From: JALOAD01 sp023228995 [NCBI: Candidatus Muiribacterium halophilum]
GTDB lineage: Bacteria > Muiribacteriota > Muiribacteriia > Muiribacteriales
NCBI GenBank assembly: GCA_023228995.1
Contig: JALOAD010000014.1
Coordinates: forward strand, 41,047-68,887
Length of the DNA stretch: 27,841 nt
Direction of reading: 5' to 3'
The translations under genes and the position numbers were made by a program. Shown here piece after piece: positions 6,975-15,900 of this stretch. Position 1 is the stretch's first letter, and each line of letters opens with the position of its first letter. Below the pieces are notes generated by a model. It was not told the origin of the DNA and ran no database searches. It saw nothing but the letters and a program-made list of their open reading frames with translations.

Positions 6975-7832
6975 ATGAATGATATTAAAGGATTTAGTAA
7001 ATTATTTGGTATAAATATACCAACTGAAGAACATTTTGATTATTATATAAAACAATATTCAAAAACAGAAAAATTTAAGAATATTTACAGATTAATTGAG
7101 TTATATGAAAATGGTGAGGAAGAGGTTGGAAATTTGTATAATTATAGAATGAAAAAATCTAACATTATTATAGATTTTTTGAAAAACACAAAAGCTTATG
7201 AAACATTAAATAATAGTACTTTGATAGATTATCCAAATCAAAGTGGTCAATTACTTGATAATAAAATATATCTATCGATAGATATTAGATCTGCTAATTT
7301 TATAAGTCTTAAAGAATTTGATACTAAAAATGAATTAAGTGACACATATGAATCATTTTTAGATAAATTTGATTTACCTGAAGTTTTTAAGTATTCTAAA
7401 CAATTTAGACAATTTATTTTTGGTAATATTAATCCAAAAAAACAAGGTAAAGTACAACGTGCTTTGATTGAAAATGTAATAAAAAATAATTCCCATTTGG
7501 ATATCAATGTGGTATGTATCAAAAATGATGAAATTATTTACAGTATTAAAGATTTTAATATTATTAAAGAATTAAATATAGATGAAAATATTTATAAAAT
7601 AAAACTTTTCACTACTGAAATGGTTAAAGATTTCAATATAAATACTATTTATTCTAATGTAAATTATAAGCCAATGTATAAAGAATTCAAAGGATGTAAA
7701 GGTAATTTATTTTTCATCTACTTAAAGAAATATCTTTTGAATGAAGATATTGAAATTAGAGATTTATTTTTTAGAATGGATAAAGAGTTGGCAATGTGGT
7801 ATGTAGATGGTTTGAAAATATCTTTTGAATAA
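6975..7832 (+). CDS. Unknown 285-aa protein with possible polymerase-palm motif pattern
   Basis: No firm family assignment. Three segments recall the palm motifs of family A DNA polymerases in order: YLSIDIRSANFISLKEFD (Asp103; compare motif A, D-x-S-x-[IVL]), KYSKQFRQFIFGNINPKKQ (139-157, basic residues then FG; compare motif B), and VVCIKNDEIIYSI (Asp185-Glu186; compare motif C, HDE). The segment FGNINPKKQ strikes me as one I have seen in uncharacterised proteins of large DNA viruses, an unverified memory. At 285 aa it is too short for a full polymerase, and no exonuclease domain is visible. It sits upstream of greA in the nucleic-acid gene cluster. The alternative is an unrelated alpha/beta protein with chance motifs. 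Confidence 0.5.
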   Translation: MNDIKGFSKLFGINIPTEEHFDYYIKQYSKTEKFKNIYRLIELYENGEEEVGNLYNYRMKKSNIIIDFLKNTKAYETLNNSTLIDYPNQSGQLLDNKIYLSIDIRSANFISLKEFDTKNELSDTYESFLDKFDLPEVFKYSKQFRQFIFGNINPKKQGKVQRALIENVIKNNSHLDINVVCIKNDEIIYSIKDFNIIKELNIDENIYKIKLFTTEMVKDFNINTIYSNVNYKPMYKEFKGCKGNLFFIYLKKYLLNEDIEIRDLFFRMDKELAMWYVDGLKISFE

Positions 7833-7908
7833 AATATACAACAAATTGATAAAAACACTATATAAGAAACTTATAAAAATACATACTAAAGAAAATTAAA
7901 ATATAAAT

Positions 7909-8385
7909 ATGAGAAAAGTATTAACTAAAGAGGGTAAGGTTAAAATGCAAGAAGAATTGAATTTCCTTATTACAATTGAAAAAAAACGAGCTATAGAAGA
8001 ATTAGCAGAATCTAAAGAAAATGGTGATTTATCAGAAAATACCCAATACTTAAATGCTAAAGAAGAATGTAAAAGAATACAAACTAAAATTGAAGAATTG
8101 GAAAATATATTGAGAAATTCTGTGGTGATTGATGCATCTACTATCAAAACTGATAAAGTTTCTATATTAACTAGTATTAAAGTTATTAATAAAACTCTTA
8201 ATAAAGAAATGATATTTCATATTGTCCCAGATAATGAAATAGATCCTAAATCTATGAAAATATCTACTACAAGTCCTATTGCTTCTGGCTTACTTGGTAA
8301 AGTAAAAGGTGACTTATGTGAAGTTGTAACACCTGGTGGTAAAATGACTTTCGAGATTTTGGACATTAAAACATATGAAAGTTAG
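7909..8385 (+). CDS. greA: GreA-type transcript elongation factor
   Basis: The 158-aa length matches bacterial GreA. The N-terminal coiled coil carries the acidic tip ENGDLSENTQY (37-47), with Asp40 and Glu43 at the positions of the catalytic pair in bacterial GreA. The C-terminal FKBP-like domain shows ISTTSPIASGLLGK (118-131) and GDLCEVVTPGGKMTFEI (134-150), which are hallmark segments. The protein enters the RNA polymerase secondary channel and stimulates cleavage of backtracked RNA. A phage copy would act on host polymerase, or a phage one if present, and may help transcription through A+T-rich templates; that is inference. The gene ends TAG-TAA (tandem stops). Confidence 0.9.
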   Translation: MRKVLTKEGKVKMQEELNFLITIEKKRAIEELAESKENGDLSENTQYLNAKEECKRIQTKIEELENILRNSVVIDASTIKTDKVSILTSIKVINKTLNKEMIFHIVPDNEIDPKSMKISTTSPIASGLLGKVKGDLCEVVTPGGKMTFEILDIKTYES

Positions 8386-8476
8386 TAATTATAAAAAATT
8401 ATTAAAATATAGTAGATTAATTAATGATGATTCATACAAAACAAAAGAATATTTAGGAAATAAAGAATCAAACTAA
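8375..8476 (+). CDS. Possible 33-aa small protein overlapping the end of greA
   Basis: An ATG frame overlapping greA by 11 bases encodes 33 residues (starting MKVSNYKKLLKYSRLINDDS). It fills the only gap between greA and the Nudix gene. The N-terminus is basic and aromatic like the shared leader peptides but has IND instead of I-x-E. No homology is claimed; it may be a decayed or minimal leader-bearing gene, or chance. Confidence 0.35.
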   Translation: MKVSNYKKLLKYSRLINDDSYKTKEYLGNKESN

Positions 8477-8480
8477 TTAA

Positions 8481-8492
8481 TTTAATATATAA
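8481..8492 (+). promoter_or_regulatory. Candidate phage promoter box (TTTAATATATAA)
   Basis: TTTAATATATAA ends 19 bases before the ATG of the Nudix gene at 8512. The spacing is like that before the genes at 5138, 12706, 18045 and 20791. Confidence 0.35.
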
Positions 8493-8511
8493 TAAAAATA
8501 GTAAAGTATAT

Positions 8512-9081
8512 ATGAAAAAATTCAGTAAAATGAAACCAAAAAAAGAAAGAGTTAAAAAAGATGATGTGATATTTAGTAATGATTGTATACAATTAATTAA
8601 ATATGAAGATTGGACTTTAATTAATGATAATGATATAGTTATATGTATTCCATATTTAATTGAAACTAATCAAATTATACTTCGTAATGAATATATACCA
8701 ACTTATAAATATGTTGATGGTCAAGAATATCATGTTACTTTAGTAGGTGGTTGTATTGAAGATAATGAAACACCAGAAGAAGCAATTGTACGTGAATTAA
8801 AAGAAGAGGCAGGTATTGTATTAAATGATAATTATAAAGTTGAATTGTTAAAACCTCTTTATATATCAAAGGGTTCTATCAATAAATTCTATCCATGTAT
8901 AATTCCAATTAATGAAAGAGAATATGAGGAAATTATACCACCAACTGATGGATCAATAGTAGAGAAAAAAAGCAAATCCGTTAAAGTTAATGTTAAATAT
9001 ATAGATAGTATAAATGCTTCAGACTTAATCACAGAATATATGTTAGGTAAAATGAAAGAATATTTGAATAATACATTATAA
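8512..9081 (+). CDS. Nudix hydrolase
   Basis: The 189-aa protein has a perfect Nudix box, G-x5-E-x7-R-E-L-K-E-E-A-G-I, from Gly80 to Ile102, preceded by the beta strands typical of ADP-ribose pyrophosphatase-like members (IIETNQIILRNEYIPTY-type region at 50-65). The basic N-terminus (MKKFSKMKPKKERVKK) is unusual. It would hydrolyse a nucleoside diphosphate linked to another moiety, such as ADP-ribose or a capped RNA end; the exact substrate cannot be inferred. It is the last gene of the rightward cluster, and its TAA stop overlaps the first base of the terminator at 9081-9108. Confidence 0.92.
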   Translation: MKKFSKMKPKKERVKKDDVIFSNDCIQLIKYEDWTLINDNDIVICIPYLIETNQIILRNEYIPTYKYVDGQEYHVTLVGGCIEDNETPEEAIVRELKEEAGIVLNDNYKVELLKPLYISKGSINKFYPCIIPINEREYEEIIPPTDGSIVEKKSKSVKVNVKYIDSINASDLITEYMLGKMKEYLNNTL

Positions 9082-9108
9082 AAAAAGCCACTAATTAGTG
9101 GCTTTTTT
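9081..9108. terminator. Bidirectional terminator between convergent genes
   Basis: A 28-bp perfect palindrome (AAAAAAGCCACTAA / TTAGTGGCTTTTTT) with G/C-containing core GCCACT / AGTGGC and an AATT loop. It serves the rightward Nudix gene and the leftward operon ending at 9091. The last codons of the leftward gene (Ala-Thr-Asn-stop) lie inside the stem. Confidence 0.9.
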
Positions 9109-10314
9109 ATTTATATAATCTGTTATTTTTTCATTTAATTCATCTTCATCTACATAACTTTCAATATCAGTTATTTTATTTATAGTTATTTGTTCATCAG
9201 ATAGTTGAATTTCCATTATTTCTCTGATATCTAAATTTTTTAAATCTAAATATACTCTAATATTATCTAAATATATATTATCAAAATAAAATCTATAGTA
9301 CTTGATATTATTTTTTTCTATTATTTCATGTTTTGGTAAATGTTTTATTCCTTCATTAAGTTTTTGCATATATTCATTATATAGATCATCTACATATTTA
9401 TCTCTGGTTATATCTCCAATTAATTTTTTTATATCATTAAGAATGGGAACATTAAGATTCTCTAAAATATTAAAAACTAAATCAAAATTATAATAATTTA
9501 ATATAATATAATCAATCAAATCATCATCACCTAATTGATTATCTATTTTATAATCTTCATCTGTTATTTCAGTATTTATGATATTGATAAAATTACCTAC
9601 CCCATTATATGAATCAATGATATATTGTAAAATAGTTTCTAAAGTGTGATATGATAACATAGACCTAAAATCACTTACATTTGGCTCAAAATCATTAAAA
9701 TGCATACAATCTTTTAATAATTCCATTTTACCAGATTTGCTAAAATATTTATTTTGATCTGTTATTATATAATTGAATTCATAATATTCAATATCAATAT
9801 ATGGTGTTTTAAGAGACCAATTATAATAATCTGCTAATTGTTTATAAGTTATGTTTACTGGTTTATCCTCTACTAATAACATTGTTATACCTTCTTCCAT
9901 GATTTTATTTTTATATGTTATTAAACCATTATTAAATCCAATATTATTGAGATCATAGGTATCGTATACATATCCATCTAAAACTACTTTTAGTTTAAGA
10001 TGTTTAGTTATTAATCTTATAGAATCCGTAAATTCAGAAGTGAGATCTAATTTTGATCTTTTACTTGGTTTTATGATAATTTTATAACCAAGTATATTAT
10101 TTCCTAATTTTAATATATCAGTTGATTTATATGAATTGCCTTTTGTTTTTACATAATCTTCTATAAATGTATAATCAATGTTTATATTATATTTATTATC
10201 ATAAAAATCTAAGAAATAATTCTCAATTTCTTCGATTTCACTAAATTTATATAGTTCTTTTATATCAAAATTATTATTTTCATTTATAAAACTTAAAAAT
10301 TTTTTTATTTTCAT
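9091..10314 (-). CDS. Unknown 407-aa protein, paralogue of its neighbour, with candidate capsid-targeting N-terminus
   Basis: The protein begins MKIKKFLSFINENNNFD, one of the clearest cases of the shared leader ending in I-N-E. The rest is an Asn/Ile/Tyr-rich alpha/beta protein of no family I know. It is a diverged tandem paralogue of the 414-aa protein encoded just upstream: the two share the order LGYKIIIKPSKRSKLDLTSEF / LAYKILIIANDKNKKDLTNEF in the first third, a Y-x-W segment after a hydrophobic strand (LADYYNWS / FIEFYEWT), and KYYRFYFDN / IYYRFLYSN near the end. Its ATG overlaps the upstream stop (ATGA), so the pair are translationally coupled. Packaging in the head is inferred from the leader. 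Confidence 0.65.
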   Translation of the reverse strand: MKIKKFLSFINENNNFDIKELYKFSEIEEIENYFLDFYDNKYNINIDYTFIEDYVKTKGNSYKSTDILKLGNNILGYKIIIKPSKRSKLDLTSEFTDSIRLITKHLKLKVVLDGYVYDTYDLNNIGFNNGLITYKNKIMEEGITMLLVEDKPVNITYKQLADYYNWSLKTPYIDIEYYEFNYIITDQNKYFSKSGKMELLKDCMHFNDFEPNVSDFRSMLSYHTLETILQYIIDSYNGVGNFINIINTEITDEDYKIDNQLGDDDLIDYIILNYYNFDLVFNILENLNVPILNDIKKLIGDITRDKYVDDLYNEYMQKLNEGIKHLPKHEIIEKNNIKYYRFYFDNIYLDNIRVYLDLKNLDIREIMEIQLSDEQITINKITDIESYVDEDELNEKITDYINKKATN

Positions 10315-11555
10315 TTTAATATTGATTCTATTTCATTATTTATATCTTCTTTACTTGGTGATGGATAGATATCTCCTATATAATCAAGTTTACAACCACT
10401 ACATGAATCATTTATAAAATTAATAAAAATACTTTCTATACTATCACCTATTATATTATCCAATTTTAAATCTACTATCCAATCATTTGAATATAAAAAA
10501 CGATAATATATTTTATCATTTTTTTCAATTTTAGTATAATCTTCAGATATATATTTTTTAATTGATTTTTCAAAATTAGATTCTATAGCATCATAATATG
10601 ATGATACTATGTCATCATTGTATAAAATCCTTAATGTTTGTTTAATTTCTATTACAATATCACAATCTTCAAATAATTTAATAAAATTTTCAGGATCATT
10701 TTTCATAATATAATCAATTGGATCTCCCTCTATATCATATTCTTCTAATAATTGATTAAATTCATCTTCACCTAATTCTTTTTGTATTTTTTCATATATT
10801 AATCTAATATTAGAGTCATTTATGTTATATTCAATATCAGATTCTAAATCTTCTACATTATATTCATAATCTATATCATCCCATAATTCATTATATCCAT
10901 CTTCAGTATCTAAAAATTTTTTATAATAATCATTATTACCAAGTAAATTAGATGCTAAATCAACCCTTTCTATATCACAATACATTTTATTGTCAATAAT
11001 CTGAACATTTGTCCATTCATAAAATTCAATAAAATCCTCAATTGATATTTGAAATGGCTCTTTTTCTGATATAATTAAACTTATATCATTTAACTCCTTA
11101 CCATTAATATAGAATTTATCTTTAATTTTAATGTCTTTGATATCTTCAAAATTCAAACTATTATAATTCCAATAACTATTGTTACTAATTGATATGTTTA
11201 ATCCAGCATTTTCTATTATCGAATTACAAATAAAATTAAATTCATTTGTTAAATCCTTTTTATTTTTATCATTTGCAATTATTAATATCTTATATGCTAA
11301 ATGTACATTTTCCCCACCATATAATAATATATTTGTAAAAGATGTTTTTTTTATTTTTCTAATATAAGAATCATCCCAATATTTATCTGGAAAAGATAAT
11401 CCTCTATCTTCTAATGTGACTTTATATCCATTATCAATTAGATCTATAAAAGCATCATAAAAAACAGCATCACTTTGATATTTATGTTGTTTTAGAAAAT
11501 CTAATTCTTCTATAATATTTTCATTAATAAAATCTAAATACTTTTTTAATTTCAT
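10311..11555 (-). CDS. Unknown 414-aa acidic protein, paralogue of its neighbour, with candidate capsid-targeting N-terminus
   Basis: This 414-aa protein begins MKLKKYLDFINENIIEE, nearly the same leader as its downstream paralogue. The region from about 215 to 345 is strongly acidic (runs of Asp/Glu between hydrophobic residues), more so than in the paralogue. Two Cys residues appear close together in SCSGC near the C-terminus. There is no recognised domain, signal peptide or membrane segment. The upstream region has an AT-only stretch (11570-11580) and a terminator-like hairpin belonging to the preceding gene. A head-internal or injected role is inferred; alternatively a non-virion protein whose leader is coincidental. 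Confidence 0.65.
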   Translation of the reverse strand: MKLKKYLDFINENIIEELDFLKQHKYQSDAVFYDAFIDLIDNGYKVTLEDRGLSFPDKYWDDSYIRKIKKTSFTNILLYGGENVHLAYKILIIANDKNKKDLTNEFNFICNSIIENAGLNISISNNSYWNYNSLNFEDIKDIKIKDKFYINGKELNDISLIISEKEPFQISIEDFIEFYEWTNVQIIDNKMYCDIERVDLASNLLGNNDYYKKFLDTEDGYNELWDDIDYEYNVEDLESDIEYNINDSNIRLIYEKIQKELGEDEFNQLLEEYDIEGDPIDYIMKNDPENFIKLFEDCDIVIEIKQTLRILYNDDIVSSYYDAIESNFEKSIKKYISEDYTKIEKNDKIYYRFLYSNDWIVDLKLDNIIGDSIESIFINFINDSCSGCKLDYIGDIYPSPSKEDINNEIESILK

Positions 11556-11580
11556 ATGTTTTTTGTTTGTATATATATAT

Positions 11581-11610
11581 AAAAAGAAAATCTAAAAATA
11601 TTTTCTTTTT
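11581..11610 (-). terminator. Weak AT-rich terminator hairpin
   Basis: AAAAAGAAAAT at 11581-11591 pairs perfectly with ATTTTCTTTTT at 11600-11610, with an 8-nt loop. On the minus strand it starts at the stop codon of the 70-aa gene (TAA at 11612-11610) and ends in a T run. The stem has only one G-C pair, so termination may be partial, allowing readthrough into the paralogue pair. Confidence 0.5.
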
Positions 11611-11822
11611 TATCGATAAAAATCTATAATACTATTTGTATTTATTATTTCATCTGGTGCATTTTTAATAATTGAATGTTCATTATTATGTGATATTAAA
11701 TAAGACTTTTTATTTATTTTTTCTTTAATAACAACTGGTGTTATTTTATTATTATACCAATATTCAATTAAAACTATATCACCCTCTTTATAATAAGATT
11801 TATATTCTACTATGTATTTCAT
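11610..11822 (-). CDS. Small 70-aa protein, beta-barrel-like
   Basis: The 70-aa product contains a pattern of short beta strands (GDIVLIEYWYNNKITPVVIKEK... then SYLISHN) like small SH3/KOW-type barrels, in which a GD-x-V turn opens the fold. I recognise no named family. It lies between the PhoH-like gene (23 bases downstream of its stop) and the paralogue pair, in the same orientation. A small nucleic-acid or protein-binding adaptor is possible but not shown. Confidence 0.55.
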   Translation of the reverse strand: MKYIVEYKSYYKEGDIVLIEYWYNNKITPVVIKEKINKKSYLISHNNEHSIIKNAPDEIINTNSIIDFYR

Positions 11823-11845
11823 ATCATATATATTAAAATATTTTA

Positions 11846-12610
11846 TTATTTTTTATATCGTTTCATAATTTCTATTAAGAATGGATCACGAACAATATCA
11901 TCTTCAGTGAACTCAATAAAGCCTATACCTTCTATATTTTGTAATCTATCCCATGCATCTTCTAACCCACATTTTTCATCTTTATATAATTTTATATCTA
12001 TTTGGTCAGTATCTCCTAATATTACTATTTTTGTGTTTTCAGATATTCTGGATATAAAAGTTTTCATTTCTGTTACTGTACTATTTTGACATTCATCAAA
12101 TATACAAAATGATCCAACTGGTTTCCCATTTTCATCCCATTTCCCAAATGTTGAACCTCTAAGAAAGTTTAATACTGTATCTTTTATAATATTTCTTTCT
12201 TTAAGTAATTTAGACATAGCATTACCTACTAATTTGGTTATGTTATCATAAAAGTGTGTGTAGTGGAAAAAGATTTTTTCATTTAACTCTCCAGGTAAAG
12301 TACCTATTTTATTATTACTAACCTCTACATATGTTTTTGTTAAAATTATACTATCTATGTTTATCTTAGGATCTTTAACACATTCTAAACCAGCCATTAG
12401 TGCAATCATTGTTTTACCTGTACCAGCACAACCCTTAACAATAGTAATTCTATTAGCCATTATAGTATCGTACATTTCCCTTTGTTTTTTGTTTTTGAAT
12501 TTGCAATTTATCTTAAAATGAGGGACAATATAAGATTCATCATTTTTTTTGGGTTTCTTTGAATCTGGTTTATCATAAGATTCTTCTACATTAGACTTTT
12601 TTTTCGCCAT
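11846..12610 (-). CDS. phoH: PhoH-like P-loop ATPase
   Basis: The 254-aa protein has a Walker A motif GCAGTGKT (60-67), a Walker B-type FCIFDECQN (168-176) and the LGDTDQID motif (198-205) typical of PhoH-like proteins, which are related to the helicase superfamily 1 core. The N-terminal 28 residues are a Lys/Ser/Asp-rich tail outside the domain. PhoH-like genes are frequent in T4-like and other large phages; activity is ATP hydrolysis, possibly RNA-related, but the phage role is not established. It opens the leftward operon, with a candidate AT box upstream at 12624-12637. Confidence 0.92.
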   Translation of the reverse strand: MAKKKSNVEESYDKPDSKKPKKNDESYIVPHFKINCKFKNKKQREMYDTIMANRITIVKGCAGTGKTMIALMAGLECVKDPKINIDSIILTKTYVEVSNNKIGTLPGELNEKIFFHYTHFYDNITKLVGNAMSKLLKERNIIKDTVLNFLRGSTFGKWDENGKPVGSFCIFDECQNSTVTEMKTFISRISENTKIVILGDTDQIDIKLYKDEKCGLEDAWDRLQNIEGIGFIEFTEDDIVRDPFLIEIMKRYKK

Positions 12611-12623
12611 ACATTTTTTATTT

Positions 12624-12637
12624 TTATATATTAAAAA
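12624..12637 (-). promoter_or_regulatory. Candidate phage promoter box (TTTTTAATATATAA)
   Basis: On the minus strand the sequence reads TTTTTAATATATAA, ending 13 bases before the ATG of the PhoH-like gene. A matching plus-strand box lies 36 bases away at 12674-12687, giving a divergent pair in a 95-base gap. Confidence 0.4.
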
Positions 12638-12673
12638 TGCTGTTTGTTATTGGATATAAATAAAGCAATGAGT

Positions 12674-12687
12674 TTTTTAATATATAA
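12674..12687 (+). promoter_or_regulatory. Candidate phage promoter box (TTTTTAATATATAA)
   Basis: An identical 14-base box to the one on the opposite strand at 12624-12637, ending 18 bases before the GTG start at 12706. It heads the 15-kb rightward virion block. Confidence 0.4.
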
Positions 12688-12705
12688 TAAAAAAGATTAA
12701 TATAA

Positions 12706-12921
12706 GTGAAAAACGAAAATGATTTAATATATGATTTGATTTTTTCCACTAAAACAGAATATAATATTGATATATCAGAATATATATCAGATATTTATGA
12801 TTATGAAACTTTTATTAAAAAAATGAAAGTAATAATGAAAAGAGCTAAAGTCAAACTATTTTCAGAAGAAGTAAAACTTAGTAGCAGATCTGTTATTTGG
12901 GTTATAAAAGTAAAAAAATAA
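12706..12921 (+). CDS. Hypothetical 71-aa protein (GTG start)
   Basis: The frame opens with GTG, one of the few non-ATG starts here; no in-frame ATG near the start would preserve the length. The product is acidic at its N-terminus (DISEYISDIYDYE) and basic at its C-terminus (KMKVIMKRAKVKLF...SVIWVIKVKK). I recognise no family. Its stop is 3 bases before the ATG of the giant structural gene, so the two are probably co-translated. A small chaperone or assembly partner is a guess from position only. Confidence 0.5.
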   Translation: MKNENDLIYDLIFSTKTEYNIDISEYISDIYDYETFIKKMKVIMKRAKVKLFSEEVKLSSRSVIWVIKVKK

Positions 12922-12924
12922 AAT

Positions 12925-15900
12925 ATGTGGGAATATAATAATGATAGTAAGAAGTGGTATTCAATCACTGATTCAATTTCTAAGGTGGATTTTGATTATT
13001 TGAAAGAAGAATTGAGTTTAACTCGTTTTTACTCAAGATGTTTAAGTGGTTCAACTTATACATTACAACAAGATTTAAGTGATATATATACAACTTCTTA
13101 TATACCAAGAAATTGGTATATAAGTTTAGAAGGTTCTGTATATACTGATACCTCATTACCATTAGAATATGCAAATCCTATAACTAATGTAACATTATCT
13201 GATTATAATAAATTCATATCTGAATATGGATTAACAATGAAAAATCTATTCACTCCTTCTCGTTTGATAAAAGATACTAATAATTATAAATATGTAGATG
13301 TGGCAACAACTGGTGTTATTAACATCTCACTTATTGGTAAAGATTATTATATTGATGGAGTGAGATTATTAAATGGGCATAGAATATTAGTTAAGGACCA
13401 AACCACTAATGTTGTATTATTAAACACAACTGATCCAAATACTTATTTTACATCAAAATATGAAATTATAGAAAATTTAGGAGGAACTATTGAATATCAA
13501 TACTATAATAATACTAATGGTATTTATGTATATAATGATGGTGTTTTAATAAGAGATGTTGATTTAGATTTATATGATAACACAATACAATATAGTGTTA
13601 ACGTTAAATTAGGTGAAGTTAATATAGGTAAACAATTTCATTTATCAAGATTGCTTAATGGTTATTATCCTACTATAGATAAAGATCCTATTGAGTTTAA
13701 GGAAAATAAAAATTGGATACTTCGTAATGCTATAGATTATAATAACTTATATGAAATAAATTATTATGATATAATAAAAAATCCAATAGAAACTTGTATC
13801 TTAGATGGGTTTACTTATAGTATACCTGAAAGAATAATTAGTATAGGAGAATTTGGAGTTATTTTGAATACACAAGAAGGTGTATCAAATATTATTAATA
13901 ATAAATATCATGTTAATTTAAGGTCAATTACACAAACCTCTAATTATTATTGGGTTTGTGGTGATGATGGTATATTATTGAAAATACGAAAATATGATTT
14001 TAATATTGAAAAAATAAGTATTGATACCACATATAAATTAAAAAGCATTTCTTTTATTGATAATCTCAATGGGGTCGTAGTTGGTGAATTGAATACTATA
14101 TTTACTACAAAGGATGGTGGTGAAACTTGGCATAAAGTACAATTTGAAGCTTTTAACTTATATAATTATAATTCAGTTATTTATGATAATAACACATTTT
14201 ATGTTGGTGGTGATAATGGAGTATTTATTAGTTTTAATAAAATATCAAATGGATGGAAACCATATAAAAGAAGAATTGCTAAAATTAATCATGAAGAATA
14301 TCTATTAGTAGATGATATTAATAATTTACATAAGGTTAATGATTTAATTTATATTACTACAGACGAAGGAAATATCATAATATATGATATAAACAATCAC
14401 TATAATTTACCTACTGATTTTGTTTATATGAATTTTAATACTAATTATAATGATATTAGAAAGATTATCAATAAAGGAGATATATTTTATTTTATAGGTG
14501 AAAATATATATAGCTTTGATATAAATAATTATACAAATACTGATATTACTACTAATGTTATAAATGGACAAATAGCAGATTTGGAGTATTCTTTATATGT
14601 AAATAGTTTATTTAATTATGATGATACTAATCTACTTATATGTGGAAATAATTCATTATTGGGTATTAATGATTATATAACAGATTTTATAACTTTTGAT
14701 TCTACATTTGAAGATAGATTAAAACCTAAAATGTTAATATTAGATTATGATATTGCAAGCAAATTAAATTTCTTTGATGATTTTGGGAATTATAGATTGC
14801 CAATTAATGTAACTTTTAGTTCTACTGATAATCTATCAATTACAGATATAGTAGATCAAAAAAGTTGGCTTACATATTATAAAGATTCTATAAAAACTTT
14901 TGAATATTGTAGTACAACTCCATTAAACCCTGAAATATTATTTTCTACTACTTTTGAAAAATCTAGTATAAATACTACTGAAAATATATTAAGCAATTAT
15001 ATTTCAAATAGTTATGATGATATTAAATTATTAATGCCTACAACACAAAGTAGATATGATTCAACTGGTTTATCTTCTATTACAAATCCAAATTCAACTT
15101 ATAAAATACTTTTGTATGATTATTTATTAATCTATAAAGTATCAAGTAATTATCCAGTATCTATTGGAGATGTTATGAGAATTGAGAGTGATATAATTGA
15201 TACTAATCTTATTGTCAATAAAATAGTTGAATTTGGATCTATTAAATATTTATATATGTATAGTGAATTTAATGAAAATATTAATACTGATTTGAAAATT
15301 GGGTTAAATATAACCAATTTAAATAAATATTTATCTAATACAGAATTAGTAAATAAATTTAATAAACATTATATATCAAATGGTTATAATTTAGATTATG
15401 ATAATATATTTACTATATCCTCTGTATTTAATACTAATACTGCTTATTATAATTTACAAATTAATGTTATTACAGATTCGAATAATAAATTAATGCAATA
15501 TAAAGATAGTTTCCTCAATTTTGGATATTCCCCAACTTATAATATTAAGGATTATCTAATGAATATTAATACAAATTTAGATAAGGAATATTTAGTAATG
15601 CCAATTTATAGAAATATGACATTAGGTGCTTTAAGTACTACTTCAATTTACAAAGAATCTAATAAATTGTTATTTGGGACAGATTTGAAATTAGAATATG
15701 ATACTATATTTATTAATACTTTTGTAGATATTATAATTAATGGTGTAACTACTAATAAATTATTAGTTATGAAAAAATATTATGACACAATTACAGATTC
15801 TTATATAATTGAGTTTCATAAAAAAATAGAGGGAAGTAATATTGGTACTATTGATGTTGTATCAAGGAGAACTTTACAACAAATTAGTGATGATTTAAGT

